Positions 1 through 11,575 are shown, counted from the stretch's first letter. The stretch: DNA of 64,000 bases from Tachypleus tridentatus (GCF_004210375.1 NC_134834.1:149453009-149517008), one strand, 5' to 3'. The notes: a model not told the origin generated them from the letters alone. Made by a program: numbers and translations.

Positions 1-160
1 GACTGTATTATGTTTTACAGATCAGTCAGCAGTGTCTAGTTACAAAAGTATTAGTAAACATCAATGTCTAGTTACAAAAGTATTAGTAAACATCAATGTC
101 TAGTTACAAAAGTATTAGTAAACATCAATGTCTAATTACCACAGACTGTATTCTGTTTTA
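1..160. repeat. 33-bp tandem repeat flanked by a longer repeated segment
   Basis: Three to four copies of a roughly 33-bp unit (core TCTAGTTACAAAAGTATTAG) run from about 35 to 140. The segment before the array (1-35, containing GTTTTACAGATCAGTCAG) recurs after it at about 143-180. The array therefore lies inside a larger direct duplication. No coding potential is seen. Confidence 0.85.
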
Positions 161-1676
161 CAGATCAGTCAGGAGTGGCTAGTTACTATTTCTGAAATGA
201 CAGATAAACTGTATACTGTGGTTGTTCACGTCGTTAGTATTTCTACAATTTATGTTTAGGATAAAAAATTTTATTCACACCGTACAGCCTTCAAAGTTTA
301 TAATCCGTTTATTACTTTTCGATATTATATACATAACATTATGACAACCAGGGACATTGGATTTAACTAGGCGATTTTGTCAACTATACACTAAAATAAA
401 ATTCTCCACGACAACACTTGTTTATGAAACCTCTCATTAACTGCACTTATCAAATTCAGATGTAGCCACTTTCAAAGACCAAACCATCTTGTTGGAACAA
501 TAAAATAACTTTAGTTGATGATTACTGGTGTCTTGTCTGCTCAAATTGGTATTTGAATCATTTTTCTACGATAAATGATGTAGTCAGTGCAGTCATTGTC
601 AAGTGATTTTCTGTAGAATGTATGTAAATCTATCTATTTAAAATTTGGAAAAATTGTTGAGAAAGAGGGCACTATTTATGCTTTTATTTTTAAATTATGA
701 TTTTGTATTTTTGTGTTAAAGTCTTGCAGTATAAACTTGTTATAAAAAGTGAGAAAAAGAGTTGTGTTATTTTGTTGGTTAAAAGAATGGCTACCGAGGT
801 CTGATATCCTTGTTCTCGAAATGATCGATTTGTTAGGACTGAATAAGCTTGTTTTGGAAATCATTGGAGTTTAGAGAATGCAGAAAAGCTTCATGTACTC
901 CTTTCACCCATGGGATCCGAACTTTAACTTCGTAAAGAAGGGTTTCACTGTGACATTACATTTCACTTGGATATTTACAATCTCCCTTCCTTTAATAAAC
1001 TTCGATTATTCAGTGTTGTAGTAATCAACTCGTACAAAGGATGGTAAGTCTCCAAAGAGAAAAATTTGTGAACGTTCGTATATCTTAATCTGGGTTGTTG
1101 CTGTTACGTTTTACTCCTTTAATAGGGCGCGAAATCTATAGAAGAGTAGAGAAAATGACATTTTTCGTCTTTTAATGAAACGAATAGAATTTCAGTGGTA
1201 ATGTTTGGAAAGTATACAGTTGTGCAATGAAATGTGTATGGTTTCAAATGTCATTTCCGATACATTAAGGTCATGATATCATTTCATAAACTTAGTTTAG
1301 CTGGGGACAGATGTACCTTTCAGAATTTAGTTACGTATTTTGCCATTAGTCGGCTTTATGATACTAAACAAGTTGAAGAAATGGAAAGTAGTGACAGATT
1401 TTTGGCAACACAATCGGTTATTCAATAATAATTGCAAGCTGCTGTCTTCTTCAAATATCAATATAACAGATGAATTTCATATGCACTTTTGCTATTCGAT
1501 TACGTCATTAAACTTATACAGGGCAGCGTGGTGCAGTGGCTTCACGGACTTTGTGCCCGCCCAGCTGCGTTAACGGATCATGTGTCATCTTTGTATAGGA
1601 GAGATTTGACCTGACATTGATAAAACACTACGTACCATACTTTGATATACAACTAGGAGTTAATATAATGTACTCG
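161..1676. other. Non-coding stretch upstream of the SINE
   Basis: I see no exon with plausible splice sites or a recognisable protein here. Open frames are short and match nothing I know. Confidence 0.5.
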
Positions 1677-1918
1677 AGCCCGGCATGGCCAGCTGGTTAA
1701 CGCACTGGACTCATAATTTGAGGTTCGAATCCCCGTCACATCAAAATTGCCCTTTTAGCCGTGGGAGCGTTATAATGTGACGTTCAAACTTTGGTAAGAG
1801 AGTAGCCCAAGAATTGGAGGTGGGTAGTGATGACTAGCTTTAGACTTGCACTACTGAATTACGGACAGCTACCGCAGATAGCTCTCGTGTAGCTTTGCGT
1901 GAAATTCAAACCAAACCA
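1677..1918 (+). mobile_element. tRNA-derived SINE, family A
   Basis: The head reads like a tRNA, with an A-box-like GGCATGGCCAGCTGGTTAA and a B box GGTTCGAATCC. It is followed by the body seen in all family A copies here: CCGTGGGAGCGTTATAATG, AGAGTAGCCCAAGAATTGG, then GCGTGAAATTCAAACC. At least ten other copies lie in this window, in both orientations. This is a repeat, not a tRNA gene, because the 3' half does not fold as a tRNA acceptor arm. Confidence 0.85.
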
Positions 1919-1993
1919 TATTGTACTCCCAATCTCAAGTAGCGCTATCTACTGGAATCAGAAGGCACACACTAACTGTTTATAACAACATTA

Positions 1994-1999
1994 TTTATT
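1994..1999 (-). promoter_or_regulatory. Possible poly(A) signal of the OIG-4-like gene
   Basis: AATAAA on the minus strand, about 420 nt downstream of the stop codon at 2417. It is one of several A/T-rich candidates, and the true 3' end cannot be fixed from sequence. Confidence 0.3.
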
Positions 2000-2416
2000 G
2001 TTTTCGACTTTCTAAAAAAAATGCTTCGACGTAATGCTAAGTAAAATAGAAATTAAAATATTTAGTGTCATTTGTCAAATAGCGCCACCTACAAATTTCT
2101 AACTATTATTTGGTAGTATCTGATCACTTGAAAAAACAACCTTAAACATAATAATTCAGAATAATGATTTAGATATTTTGGATTGTTACTTAACCATTTT
2201 TACAGTGAAATATTTTCTTGTAATATAAAATTGAATACTAAAAATAGATGCGACATTTATGGGAATTGGCTAATGGTGTTTTAATACAAATATCAGTAAG
2301 GTGTTGGTTAGACATCAGCAATAGACGAGAATTTTTTAAGATCAGAGTAAGGTTAGTAAGGTTACTAAAACTACCGATAGATTGCAGAAGTAAAGAAATA
2401 TACGTGATTTTCGGGT

Positions 2417-2572
2417 TTAACTATAAGATGAAACATTTGCTTTGAAAATCTTTCTGTCGACAGAGTACTTATTGTTAGCTTGACATTCATATACTCCAGA
2501 GTCCATCTGTCTGGCTGGTGTGATTTCTAGCTTGCTCTTTACCATGGACTTCCCACGCTTCCATTCGGAGAT
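2417..2572 (-). CDS. OIG-4-like exon 3 (second half of Ig domain, stop)
   Basis: 156 nt including the TAA stop at 2419-2417. The acceptor is TTTCCACAG|ATC. It encodes the second Ig Cys in the usual D-x-G-x-Y-x-C context (DSGVYEC). Confidence 0.88.
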   Translation of the reverse strand: MSEWKRGKSMVKSKLEITPARQMDSGVYECQANNKYSVDRKIFKANVSSYS

Positions 2573-5500
2573 CTGTGGAAAGAAAACTTGTCATTTGAAG
2601 GAAGATTAAACAACAGTTTTGTATATAAAACTCATGCTGTATGTATATGGTAAAAAATGGGATAGTCAGTTTTCAAGGTGATGTACAAGTCTGAGGAATT
2701 TTGTTTTTTACACCATGCTTGTCTAGGCCTGTCTCAACAGTACAACAGAAGGTGTGGGGGGTTTTGATGGTGTTATGGAACAGTGTTATCTACAGATGAA
2801 CAGAATGTGTTGGTGTTAGTTGTAAGATAAATTCAATTTAATGTAACTGCTGTCAACTTTGAAATAATTTCTGTCAGTCTAGTTGTGGAATCATTTCCTT
2901 CCGTATAAAAGATAAAGATTAACTTGATCGTAACAGTTATTATTTAGTTAATCTTCCATAGATGTTAGCCAATTTACAAAGGTAAAAAAATATAAATAAA
3001 ACGATTCTCTGACAACGTCTTCCGAGTGTTCAGTGTGATTTTAATTCATACAGATAAGGTTGGTGCATGTTTTATTGTTGAGAAGGATAGTTGTCTTTGT
3101 TTTGTTTTTCGGGGGAAGGACATAAATCTGCCTTGTGGTTGGGATATTCGCCGCAGATAAAAGTATTAGAGAAGCGAACTGTGATGTTTAATGTAACTGG
3201 TTTTCGCGGCCGACGTTGGTGAAAGGTGGCGAGGTTAAGTTCCATGATTAACTGTACCAATGATTCGCGAAATCACAGTAAAATAACCTACCTGGAGGTA
3301 AGAGTGTGAACCTAATTGAATTACCTCTTCATTCAAGGTAAATGGTAAAACAGCCTTTCTGGAGGTAAGAGTGTAAACCTAATTCAATTAACTCTTCGTA
3401 CAAGGTAAATGGTAAAACAACCTTTCTGGAGGTAAGAGTGTGAGCCTAATTCAATTAACTCTTCATACAAGGTAAATGATAAAACAACTTACCTGGAGGT
3501 AAGGGTGTGAACCTAGTTCAACGCTGTCTTTATACCAGGTGATGCGGGGAAGGGGGTTACCCTTGGCAACACATATAAACATGATCTTGTGACCCAAATA
3601 AAATTCATATTCGTAATGTGATGATAAAACAACTGTGGCTCCCTGAAAAAATAAAATAAAAGTCTTATTTATGTTTTGATATCAGTCAATAGTACAGTCC
3701 ATACTTTTGCTAAACTTGTAGTACAAATATATACGGATAGATGTGAGCATTAGATCGTTATAAACTTAACCAGCGTGCTGACGAGTTATGACAGAAAATT
3801 TATCGAAAATAGTTCAGCTAAACTAAACTAAACTAACGTGGCAGGGGTTCAGTTTAGAGAGAGAGAAATCAGAAGAGTTCTCTCTCCATCTGGGATGTTC
3901 AGGAACTTTGTAGTTCCTCTTCGTCCCCTTACATGAGATATGTTTTAAAATATCCGTGGAATTTTACTTTATTTTTAACATTTCAAAAAATGTAGTGGTG
4001 TATTTGTGAGTGAGAGGAAGGACGGGAGAACTGGACGAAAGCAGCGAAAGTGAAGTGAGCCAGACCATGGCTCGAGGACGTAGTACACTGGCGGCTGGCC
4101 AATTGATTTTTGAAATTTACTGTGATTGATTAGATACCTTTGACTGGGTAAACGGCCCTTTTCAGAATGAGGCTGGGACCTACAGGTCCGATGCCAGAGA
4201 TTTTGCTGTGGGGGGAAACGGGAGTACCCCGAGAAAACCCACTTTCACAGCCTGGGCGCCGAATAATCTACCCAGACCGTGCCCGGAAGTAGCTGGAAAA
4301 AAAAACCAAAAAAAAACTGATGAACTATGTTGGTAGTATACGTGGAAACTGTTAGCTGCAGTCTTGTAGATCGGGTGGTAACTTCATCATGAACTTGTTT
4401 CCACACTTGAAGCCCATTGGTGCAAGTAAGAAACGTGGTTTTGGTGGTGGAACTACTGGCTGTTCTTCGGTGAGTTGTTCTTCGCTGGTCTGTGATGCTT
4501 TGTTTCTTCTCGAGATTTTAGTTTGAGTTTTCTGCGTGGAGGTAGATTGTTTTTCAGTTTGTACTGTCGCGTCGATAGTTCAGCCAAAGTGAAGAACGTT
4601 TTTATAAGGGACGACACCTAGTGCCTAGAGTGTGAAATTGACTTTTCTTTTTTTTTACATTTCACCGCAATTAATTAAACATTAAACTTTCCCCTTCTGG
4701 GACAGCGGAAAGTCTACGAACTTACAACACTATAATCAGAGATTCGATTGTCTTCGTTTCACTGATGTAATTATATGTGGAAATATTCAATTTTACAGAC
4801 GATATTGCAGTATAAAATATTACAAATATGATACCCAGTATTACAGTGTATTAAAGATACGACCAATTAAAGAACTTAACAATCTAGAGAAACACTTATC
4901 GAAATAGGTTAACGTATGGAAATGACCTGGTTATATTTTCTGTCAGTTACAGTGATGGCTTTCCCTGATTGGTGGATATCAAACGCTATATTAAGGCTAC
5001 CACAATAACCTCAGAAAATGTTTTCAAGGTATTGCAAAGGGAGCTAATAGGGTTAACACGGTATCCTTCTTCATGTTAAGAGGGGGAACGATGAAGAATT
5101 TCGTTTGGTTTGTTTTGAATTTCGCGCAAAGCTACACGAGGACTATTTGCGCTAGAGGGAAGGCAGTTAGTCATCACCACCTACCGCGAACTTTTGGGCT
5201 ACTCTTACCAGTGAATAATGGGATTGACTGTAACATTATATTACCCCTGTGGCTGAAAGGGCGAGCATGTTTGGTGTGATGGGGATTACAAGTCGTTGCC
5301 TTAATCACTTGGCCATGACGAAGGAACATTTAGAGATAAACTAAGTCATTGTAACAGCCGATGGAATCTAGTATTATTAGTATGGTCTCATTAATTTTTT
5401 TTAAAGATAAAAACAGCCAAGTCGGAAGGATGGGACCAGGTATATAAAATGGCCAGAGCTATAAGCTCGTATAAATTGTATAAATGTTAAAATGATTAAG

Positions 5501-6410
5501 CTAAAAAGGCGTAATTAAGGAAACCTTGGCTCTACCCACTCACCCCTATGTTACTGTGTCCTGTAACAGCTTTACAGGATGGACAGTTGACTTTAGATTT
5601 CTAACAGTAGAACAGTAAATTTAATACATTCCTCGGTATTGGTTTAACTACTACATGGCGTCGAGACCCCACAACATATAACAAGACAATCAAGTTTGTG
5701 TTCTGTATGTGATGTGAGAGTGTTCAGATTTGTTTAGAAACAAACGATAACATTGGTATTCCATGATCTGTGGCAATATCTCAGTTGGCCAAAATCCCGT
5801 TCTGTATATAGAATGAATCAGTGCCATGTCTCTGACTTAGCTGGAGCCATCCTAGAGAATTGGATTTGACTATCACTCTTATAACGTACTCATGACCCCA
5901 AATTGCAGAACACGATTTGTTCTGTTAACGGGACACGAACCACGGACCCCAGGATCCATAGTTTTGCCTTTTCTTTATAACATCACTTTAAATAGCTTTC
6001 ATCGTTACACACCTTTAGACTTGTCAGTTTAAACCGGGTTTCGATACCTGTAGTTTAGCTTTAAGCTTAACTGCAAACAAACTTAGTTGACAATTATATT
6101 ACAAAATGTTATGTTTACACTGGTTATTCAAACAAAATTTTCAAATTAACAGTGCTAATATGACAGTGATTCAGATAAAAGCACTTACAATAATTGAAAA
6201 TTAATGTTATTACAAAGACCTTTCAACACTTACGTTAGGATTATTGTAATACTCTTTACGGCTTGGGTGGGTGTAAAAAGTATGTGTAGAAGGAATGGGA
6301 GGTCGTCTTCTGTCATGTCTCCTTCGTCCATCTCTAAATCTGATACATTCTCCTGTTAAGAACAGGAGCAACACGAGTGAAACCGAGATAAGCGAAATAT
6401 GATACTTCAT
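2417..6410 (-). CDS. OIG-4-like secreted one-Ig-domain protein (complete, 3 coding exons)
   Basis: Three exons (6410-6234, 3642-3493, 2572-2417) join in phase 0 to give 160 residues. Residues 1-22 form a signal peptide: MKYHIS, then a run of hydrophobic residues ending near TGEC. A basic Arg-rich linker follows (RDGRRRHDRRRPP), then one I-set-like Ig domain from about residue 60. The domain shows the first Cys in FICVAKG, the Trp in ITWYKD and the second Cys in DSGVYECQANN. All splice sites are GT-AG. The small size, Arg-rich N-terminus and the YECQANNKYSVDRK ending resemble the OIG-4 family, conserved in nematodes and insects. In C. elegans OIG-4 is secreted by muscle and stabilises an acetylcholine-receptor clustering complex. 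The function here is inferred from family likeness only. Non-coding 5' exons are not resolved. Confidence 0.85.
3286..3540. repeat. 67-bp tandem duplication of the OIG-4-like exon 2 / intron boundary
   Basis: The core CTGGAGGTAAG recurs at 3292, 3359, 3426 and 3493, an exact 67-bp period. The copy at 3493 is the real exon end and donor (minus strand). The other three contain diverged copies of about 45 nt of coding sequence plus about 20 nt of intron. Two copies have lost the donor; the one nearest 3292 keeps a donor-like CTCCAG|GTAGGT. Confidence 0.9.
3493..3642 (-). CDS. OIG-4-like exon 2 (first half of Ig domain)
   Basis: 150 nt, phase 0 on both sides. The acceptor is TTTTTCAG|GGA and the donor CTCCAG|GTAAGT. 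It encodes the first Ig Cys and the core Trp. Its 3' end is the first unit of a 67-bp tandem repeat described separately. Confidence 0.88.
3830..4316 (+). repeat. Possible retroposed element with A-rich tail inside the OIG-4-like intron
   Basis: The segment is richer in G+C than its surroundings, particularly 4140-4290, and ends in GGAAAAAAAAACCAAAAAAAAA. Nothing in it reads as a gene. The left edge is a guess, and it has no clear tRNA head. Confidence 0.35.
5100..5325 (-). mobile_element. tRNA-derived SINE, family A (minus orientation, internal deletions)
   Basis: It begins TTTGTTTTGAATTTCGCGC and carries AGTCATCACCACC, TTTTGGGCTACTCTTACCA and GAAAGGGCGAGCATG, ending at the head near CACTTGGCCATG. 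It lacks part of the segment after GCGCTAG and part of the B-box region. Confidence 0.8.
6234..6410 (-). CDS. OIG-4-like exon 1 (signal peptide and basic linker)
   Basis: Starts at the ATG at 6410 and encodes 59 residues, ending NNPN before a strong donor (AAC|GTAAGT). The start was chosen because it opens directly into a hydrophobic signal sequence. The 44-bp minisatellite at 6545-7020 lies about 135 bp upstream of the ATG. Confidence 0.85.
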
Positions 6411-6544
6411 GCTATCTAGGCCTAAGTTATATCAGCAACTGAACAACGCTGTGAAAAGAAAAAAAAACAAAATAGTTGGTAAATCACATCGACAGTTTTA
6501 GGGATAAGTTATATTATTACTTGTCAATCAAGAATGGATGCAGT

Positions 6545-7020
6545 TCAAAATGATATGTATAATTTATACTTGTTAGTTTAGAACGGATACAGGTTAGGTT
6601 TAATTGTCACATGTTAGTTTCGAATGGAAAGAGGTTATGTTTAATTGTCAAATGTTAGTTTAAAACGGTTATAAATCAGATTGAATTATCAGTTGTTAGT
6701 TTACAACGAATATAAGTCAGGTTTAATTGTCAGTTGTTAGTTTAGAACGGATAGAGGTCAGGTTTAATTGTCAGTTAGTTTAAAACGGGTAGAGGTCAGG
6801 TTTAATTGTCACATATTAGTTTAGAACGGATATAAGTCAGGTTTAATTGTAACATGTTACTTTAGAACGGATATGGGTCATGTTTAATTGTCAGGTATTA
6901 GTTTAGAAGGGATATAAATCAGGTTTACTTGTCTGTTAATCGTTTATACGAATATAAGTCAGGTTTAATTGTCACGTGTTAGTTTAGAAAAGAAAGAGGT
7001 CAGGTTTGATTGTAGTGGAC
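6545..7020. repeat. Minisatellite of about 44 bp upstream of the OIG-4-like gene
   Basis: About ten imperfect units share TTAGTTTAGAACGGATA, then AGTCAGGTTTAATTGTCA. Several units contain AGGTCAGG. It lies immediately 5' of the OIG-4-like start codon, so it is in its promoter, 5' UTR or first intron. Confidence 0.9.
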
Positions 7021-9778
7021 GAAACTTCGAAAGTTTTTCGTCTTCAGATGGAAGACTTTTGAAATGTCGTCTTCTACACTTCTGGTTTTACAACAGGCAA
7101 TTTCCATCCGTTAATTTAGTTTCGTCATAAATACTATAGCAAAACAATCTATGAAAGAGGTCGTGTTTAGAACAGATATAATTATAAGCTACTGTCCATT
7201 AAGTTATTTATAACTACGTAATAAAAGTAAACATTGTGCCCTAGGTTCCAGTCAGAATTTGTTTTTTTAAGTGTATTGTCTTGGTTTTGAGAGACCATTT
7301 CCCGTTGTCATCGCCACAGTATATGTTGAATCAAACGCAAATTAATCAAAAAGAAGCTTGCAGGTCGTGCGACCCTTGGCATGGCGCCTCTGAGACCAAG
7401 GCATCACGTGGAAAAGACGTGACAGAACTCTGTTGAAGAGATGAATTAAAAGGCTTCACTTTGACCACTCATTTAAATTACTCTTTGATACTATCAAGTT
7501 TAATAAAATCTTCAGACTTGGAGTTAAGCAAAATGTTATTCAAATAATATGATTTCTATTTGAGAGGCAAAAATATTTAAACAAAATTAACGGTGGTGAA
7601 AAATACATCATTGTACTTCAGGGATTTTTTCTTTGACTTAATTTTCAATAGAAAATCCGCAAGTGATCGCGATATAGGTTGATTGAAAATTTAATTTCTT
7701 TGTTTAAGAATTTTTCCCTATTTCGTATAGTTTTATCGCTTTTTAATGTTTCCAGAAATCTCTTTAGAGTTTTTTGTTTTCTAATTAAAAGCAACGGTTA
7801 TTTTGTCTCAGCTAAGCGCGGGAATGTGAGCCACAGATCCGTCAAGACTGGCGTAGAGGGCAGTTTGGGCCCTGGAAGCTTTGGGTTCTGGAGTAAGTAT
7901 TAAGAATGCCTCTCCTGCCTTTCCCGAGAAAGATTGAAAATTATCTCCCACCCCTCTGTTATGGAAGGGAGAGAAGACAAACCGTTTGGTTAAATGTAGG
8001 GTGTGTTGTTTTCTAAGATTTTGTAAAAGCAGTAATGTCTAACATTTATTACAGTTTACTATGGAAACTAAAGTAAGGGAATTTAATAGTGGCTGAATAT
8101 ATTATTGGAAACTAAAGTAAGACATGTTTAACAGTTACTGAATATACTATGGAAACTAAATCAGGATAGTTTAAAAGTAACTAAGTGAAAAGAAAACTAA
8201 ATTTTTATTCCTGAAAAGTACAAGTGCAAACATACGATAGATTCTAGTCTTGATAGGAACTGACAGCTCAAGTAACTTAAGAAAAAAACGAAGAAAGTGT
8301 AGCTTTACGGGGCCAGAGGGATTTACAAGTAAGGTATTGACAGAAATATCTAATTTCACGTTCAGTAAATAACTACTAATATAAGAGCTTTGCGTTTTGT
8401 AATCTTTGATTTCTACCGTTATTTTGTTTAAATACGCCACGTTTTTGAAATTATATGTGTTTGTTGTCTTTAAGTCAAGTATTTGTTATATGTGTAACAT
8501 TTTAAAAATGAAATAAAAACCTACACGATATTTTACGTTAAAGCACAGTTATTAATAATACGAACGAACTTGCCTGGTTTACAACTGTTCAGTGGAACTT
8601 CCTAATTTTAACTACTTATAAGAGATCTTCAAAAATTATTTCTGGTCTCTCTCCGGAAGTAACAAAAGTTGTATATCGATTGATAAATAGTATTGTAGAT
8701 TCTAACAATGCAAAATTCATGTAACTTTAACTGTTAGCAACGAGAAGTTTCGACTGCGTGTCCTGACTGACTTCACTTTTTGACATTGATCGACTGAATG
8801 TACCATATCACCGTTAAGGACGTTTTGGACGATTGCACACTTGGAGTAACTCTCTTACGGCCGCGTTTGTTATCTAATCTTTGCGAGTCACTGTTATTGG
8901 TGAGGCTTGCCTCTGTTCGTTATTACCCCATGTACTGTTGTAATCAGTTAAATTTCATTGTTAATTGCTGTAGTATAATAAAAAGTAAATGAAATGGCTG
9001 TTTTTTTTTTAATTACTTCCAATTCTTATTGTTAGCTATTCCCGCACTTTGATCATGGGCACTGAAGAACTTGTTTCTTCGTGACAATAGTAATACAGAA
9101 ATTATACTGGCAAATACTTCCATAAATATTTATAATATGATGTAGTTAATCCTTGTTATATCCAGAGTTATAAAGAGATGATTCAACTCAGTTGTACTGA
9201 GATTATAGTTGTAAAAAACAAACACGTTCTGTAGACCATACGTTTTCTGCAGTCAGTAACATTAAAATGTTGTTCCTTGTGATGTATATATCAGAAAAAA
9301 CACATTTCTATAAACCAATCTTCTGTACAACTATCAATATTTATTTGTTGAACCTGTGATATGTACAGGTCAGTTCTATCACCTTGAAGAACGTGTTATT
9401 CATGCAACATTCCATTTGTTATTCAGCTTATTGAAGAAACTTTTTTAGATCAGATCCAAATCTTGGCAGTGAATGAGAATAAAGATCTGTAAATGTAATT
9501 TCATCTGTGTGAAAAGTTGATAAATTTATAAACCAGGTCGTTTTGAAATTTGTAGGCAGTTATCTCTGAGTTACTAATTATTTTTAATTGGACATAGCAT
9601 TGAAAGTGATTTGTTTTATTTTTTGTTTAATTTGAGGGGAAACTAATTATTTTTGAAAAGCACGGTTTGAAGAAACAGAGAGGCTGTACATTTCTACAAT
9701 GAAGTAAACTTATGTGATACACTGAAGTAAATATTTGTTACACTTAATATTCAGCCTTGCCTATACATTTACTGGTGG
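7021..9778. other. No gene seen; contains a 3-copy repeat near 8.1 kb
   Basis: At 8056-8185 a roughly 50-bp unit (GGAAACTAAAGTAAG, then TGAATATA) occurs three times. At 7020-7115 a small inverted-repeat-rich segment (GACGAAAC and TTTTTCGTC, then TCGTCTTCTACACTTCTGG) looks like the end of a dispersed repeat. I searched this stretch for upstream PLOD exons and recognised none. Confidence 0.5.
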
Positions 9779-9905
9779 CATTTTAGCACCTTGTATAGGT
9801 TAACTTTATATAATGATATCATGGTACCTTTTATAGATTAACTTTATATAATGACATCATAACCAGTGTCGTACCTTTTATAGGTTAACTTTATCTAATG
9901 ACATC
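9779..9905. repeat. Three-copy repeat of about 45-60 bp
   Basis: TATAGGTTAACTTTATATAATGACATCAT recurs three times with small changes, and the copies have slightly different spacers. Confidence 0.8.
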
Positions 9906-10017
9906 TTTACCAATGAGCAAGGTGGACAATACTTTAATCATGTGTGTCTGGTTCTATATGAATCACTTCAGTATATACTGAGAAAATTATCAACCTGAAA
10001 TACATAACAATTTATTT

Positions 10018-11010
10018 ATACAAGGTAACAATAGATCTGTATGAGGTAAACATCAGTCTTAACAAGTAACAGTGGTTCTGTATGATGTAGAGTACAAGGT
10101 AACAATGGACCTGTGTGAGGTAAACATCAGTCTTTACAAGGTAACAATGGATCTGTATGAGATAAACATCAGTTTTTACAAGGTAACAATGGATCTGTAT
10201 GAGGTAAACATCAGTTTTTACAAGGTAACAGTGGATCTGTATGAGGTAAACATCAATATATAGAAGTTAACAATGGATCTGTATGAGGTAAATGTCAATA
10301 TTTAAAAGTTAATAATGGATCTGTATGAAGTAAACATCAGTTTTTACAAGGTAACTGGATCTGTATGAGGTAGAGTCAACAAGGTAACATTGGATCTGCA
10401 TGAAGTAGAGTACAAGGTAACAATAGATCTGTATGAAGTAGAGTACAAGGTAACAATGGATCTGTATGAGGTAGAGTACAGGGTAACAATGGGTCTGTAT
10501 CAGGTAAACATCAGTCTTTACAAGGTAACAGTGGATCTGTAGGAAGTAGAGTACAAGGTAACAACAGATCTGTATGAGGTAGAGTACAGAGTAACAATGG
10601 ATCTCTATGAGGTAAACATTAGTCTTTACAAGGTAACAGTGGATCTTTATGAGGTAGACCACAAGGCAACATTGGATCTGTATGAGGTAGACCACAAGGC
10701 AACATTGGATCTGTATGAAGTAGAGTAAAAGGTAACAACAGTTCCATATGAAGTAGAGTACAAGGTAACAATGGATCTGTATGAGGTAGAGTACAGAGTA
10801 ACAATGGATCTGTGTGAGGTAAACATCAGTATTTACAAGGTAACAATGGACCTGTTGGAGGTAGAGTACAAAGTAACAATGGATCTGTATGAGGTAAACA
10901 TCAGTTTTTACAAGGTAACATTAGATCTGTATGAAGTAGAGTATAAGGTATCAATGGTTCTGTGTGAGGAAGAGTACAAGGAAACGATAGATCTGTGTTA
11001 GGTAAAAACC
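10018..11010. repeat. 1-kb minisatellite 5' of the first visible PLOD exon
   Basis: The array has about 27 units built from CAAGGTAACAATGGATCTG plus TATGAGGTAGAGTA (about 33 bp). It alternates with a longer unit that adds AACATCAGTTTTTA (about 42 bp). Most units are multiples of three, so frames stay open on both strands. The resulting low-complexity translations are not taken as genes. Confidence 0.93.
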
Positions 11011-11150
11011 AGTATGTTCAAAGTGACAATGAATGTGTACATTACATTATGTACAATCTATTCTGAGGATGATTTCAAAATTGTTTAGGTTTTCAATGGT
11101 GAAACTGATTTGTTTATAGATATCTATTTTTTACTAATCTCTGTCTGTAG

Positions 11151-11289
11151 AGGAGTTTGGAATGTGCCCTTTATCTCAGGAGCCTATCTCATTCATGGGT
11201 CCTTACTGAAGAAAAAAGAATCTTTCCCATCATTCATTCATGGTCTTCTGGATCCAGACATGGCATTTTGCAAGAACTTGAGAGACAAG
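11151..11289 (+). CDS. PLOD: PLOD exon a (GVWNVP...LRDK)
   Basis: 139 nt; enters in phase 2 after CTGTCTGTAG and leaves in phase 0 at GACAAG|GTAGAT. It encodes 46 whole codons, including the conserved GVWNVPFIS and LDPDMAFC. Confidence 0.93.
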
Positions 11290-11429
11290 GTAGATTCATG
11301 TTGTGTACTGATAAAAGTATTTTGTTCTTCTATAAGTTTTAGTATTTGAAAGTAAAACACTACAGAGGAAGTATTTGCTTCATTGTGTTGTGTCAAATTT
11401 GAATGTTGAATCTATACTAATAGAGATGT

Positions 11430-11575
11430 TATTAGTACCATTCTTGTTCTATCACAGCTCAAACATTGTATATATAGATGTTATTAGTACCATTGTTGTT
11501 GTATCACAGCTCAAACATTGTATATATAGATGTTATTTATACCATTTTTGTTTCACAGCTCAAATGGTATTGTGC
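11430..11575. repeat. Three-copy repeat of about 57 bp in PLOD intron
   Basis: ATGTTATTAGTACCATT, TATCACAGCTCAAACATTG and TATATATAGATG recur three times; the last copy is shortened. Confidence 0.85.

Noticed and set aside
1519-1600. GC-rich short segment resembling a SINE head
   Set aside because: No B box or family body follows; support too weak to annotate.
10309-11001. Long open frames on both strands with repeated residues
   Set aside because: They follow from tandem units that are multiples of three; both strands are open and the text is low-complexity.
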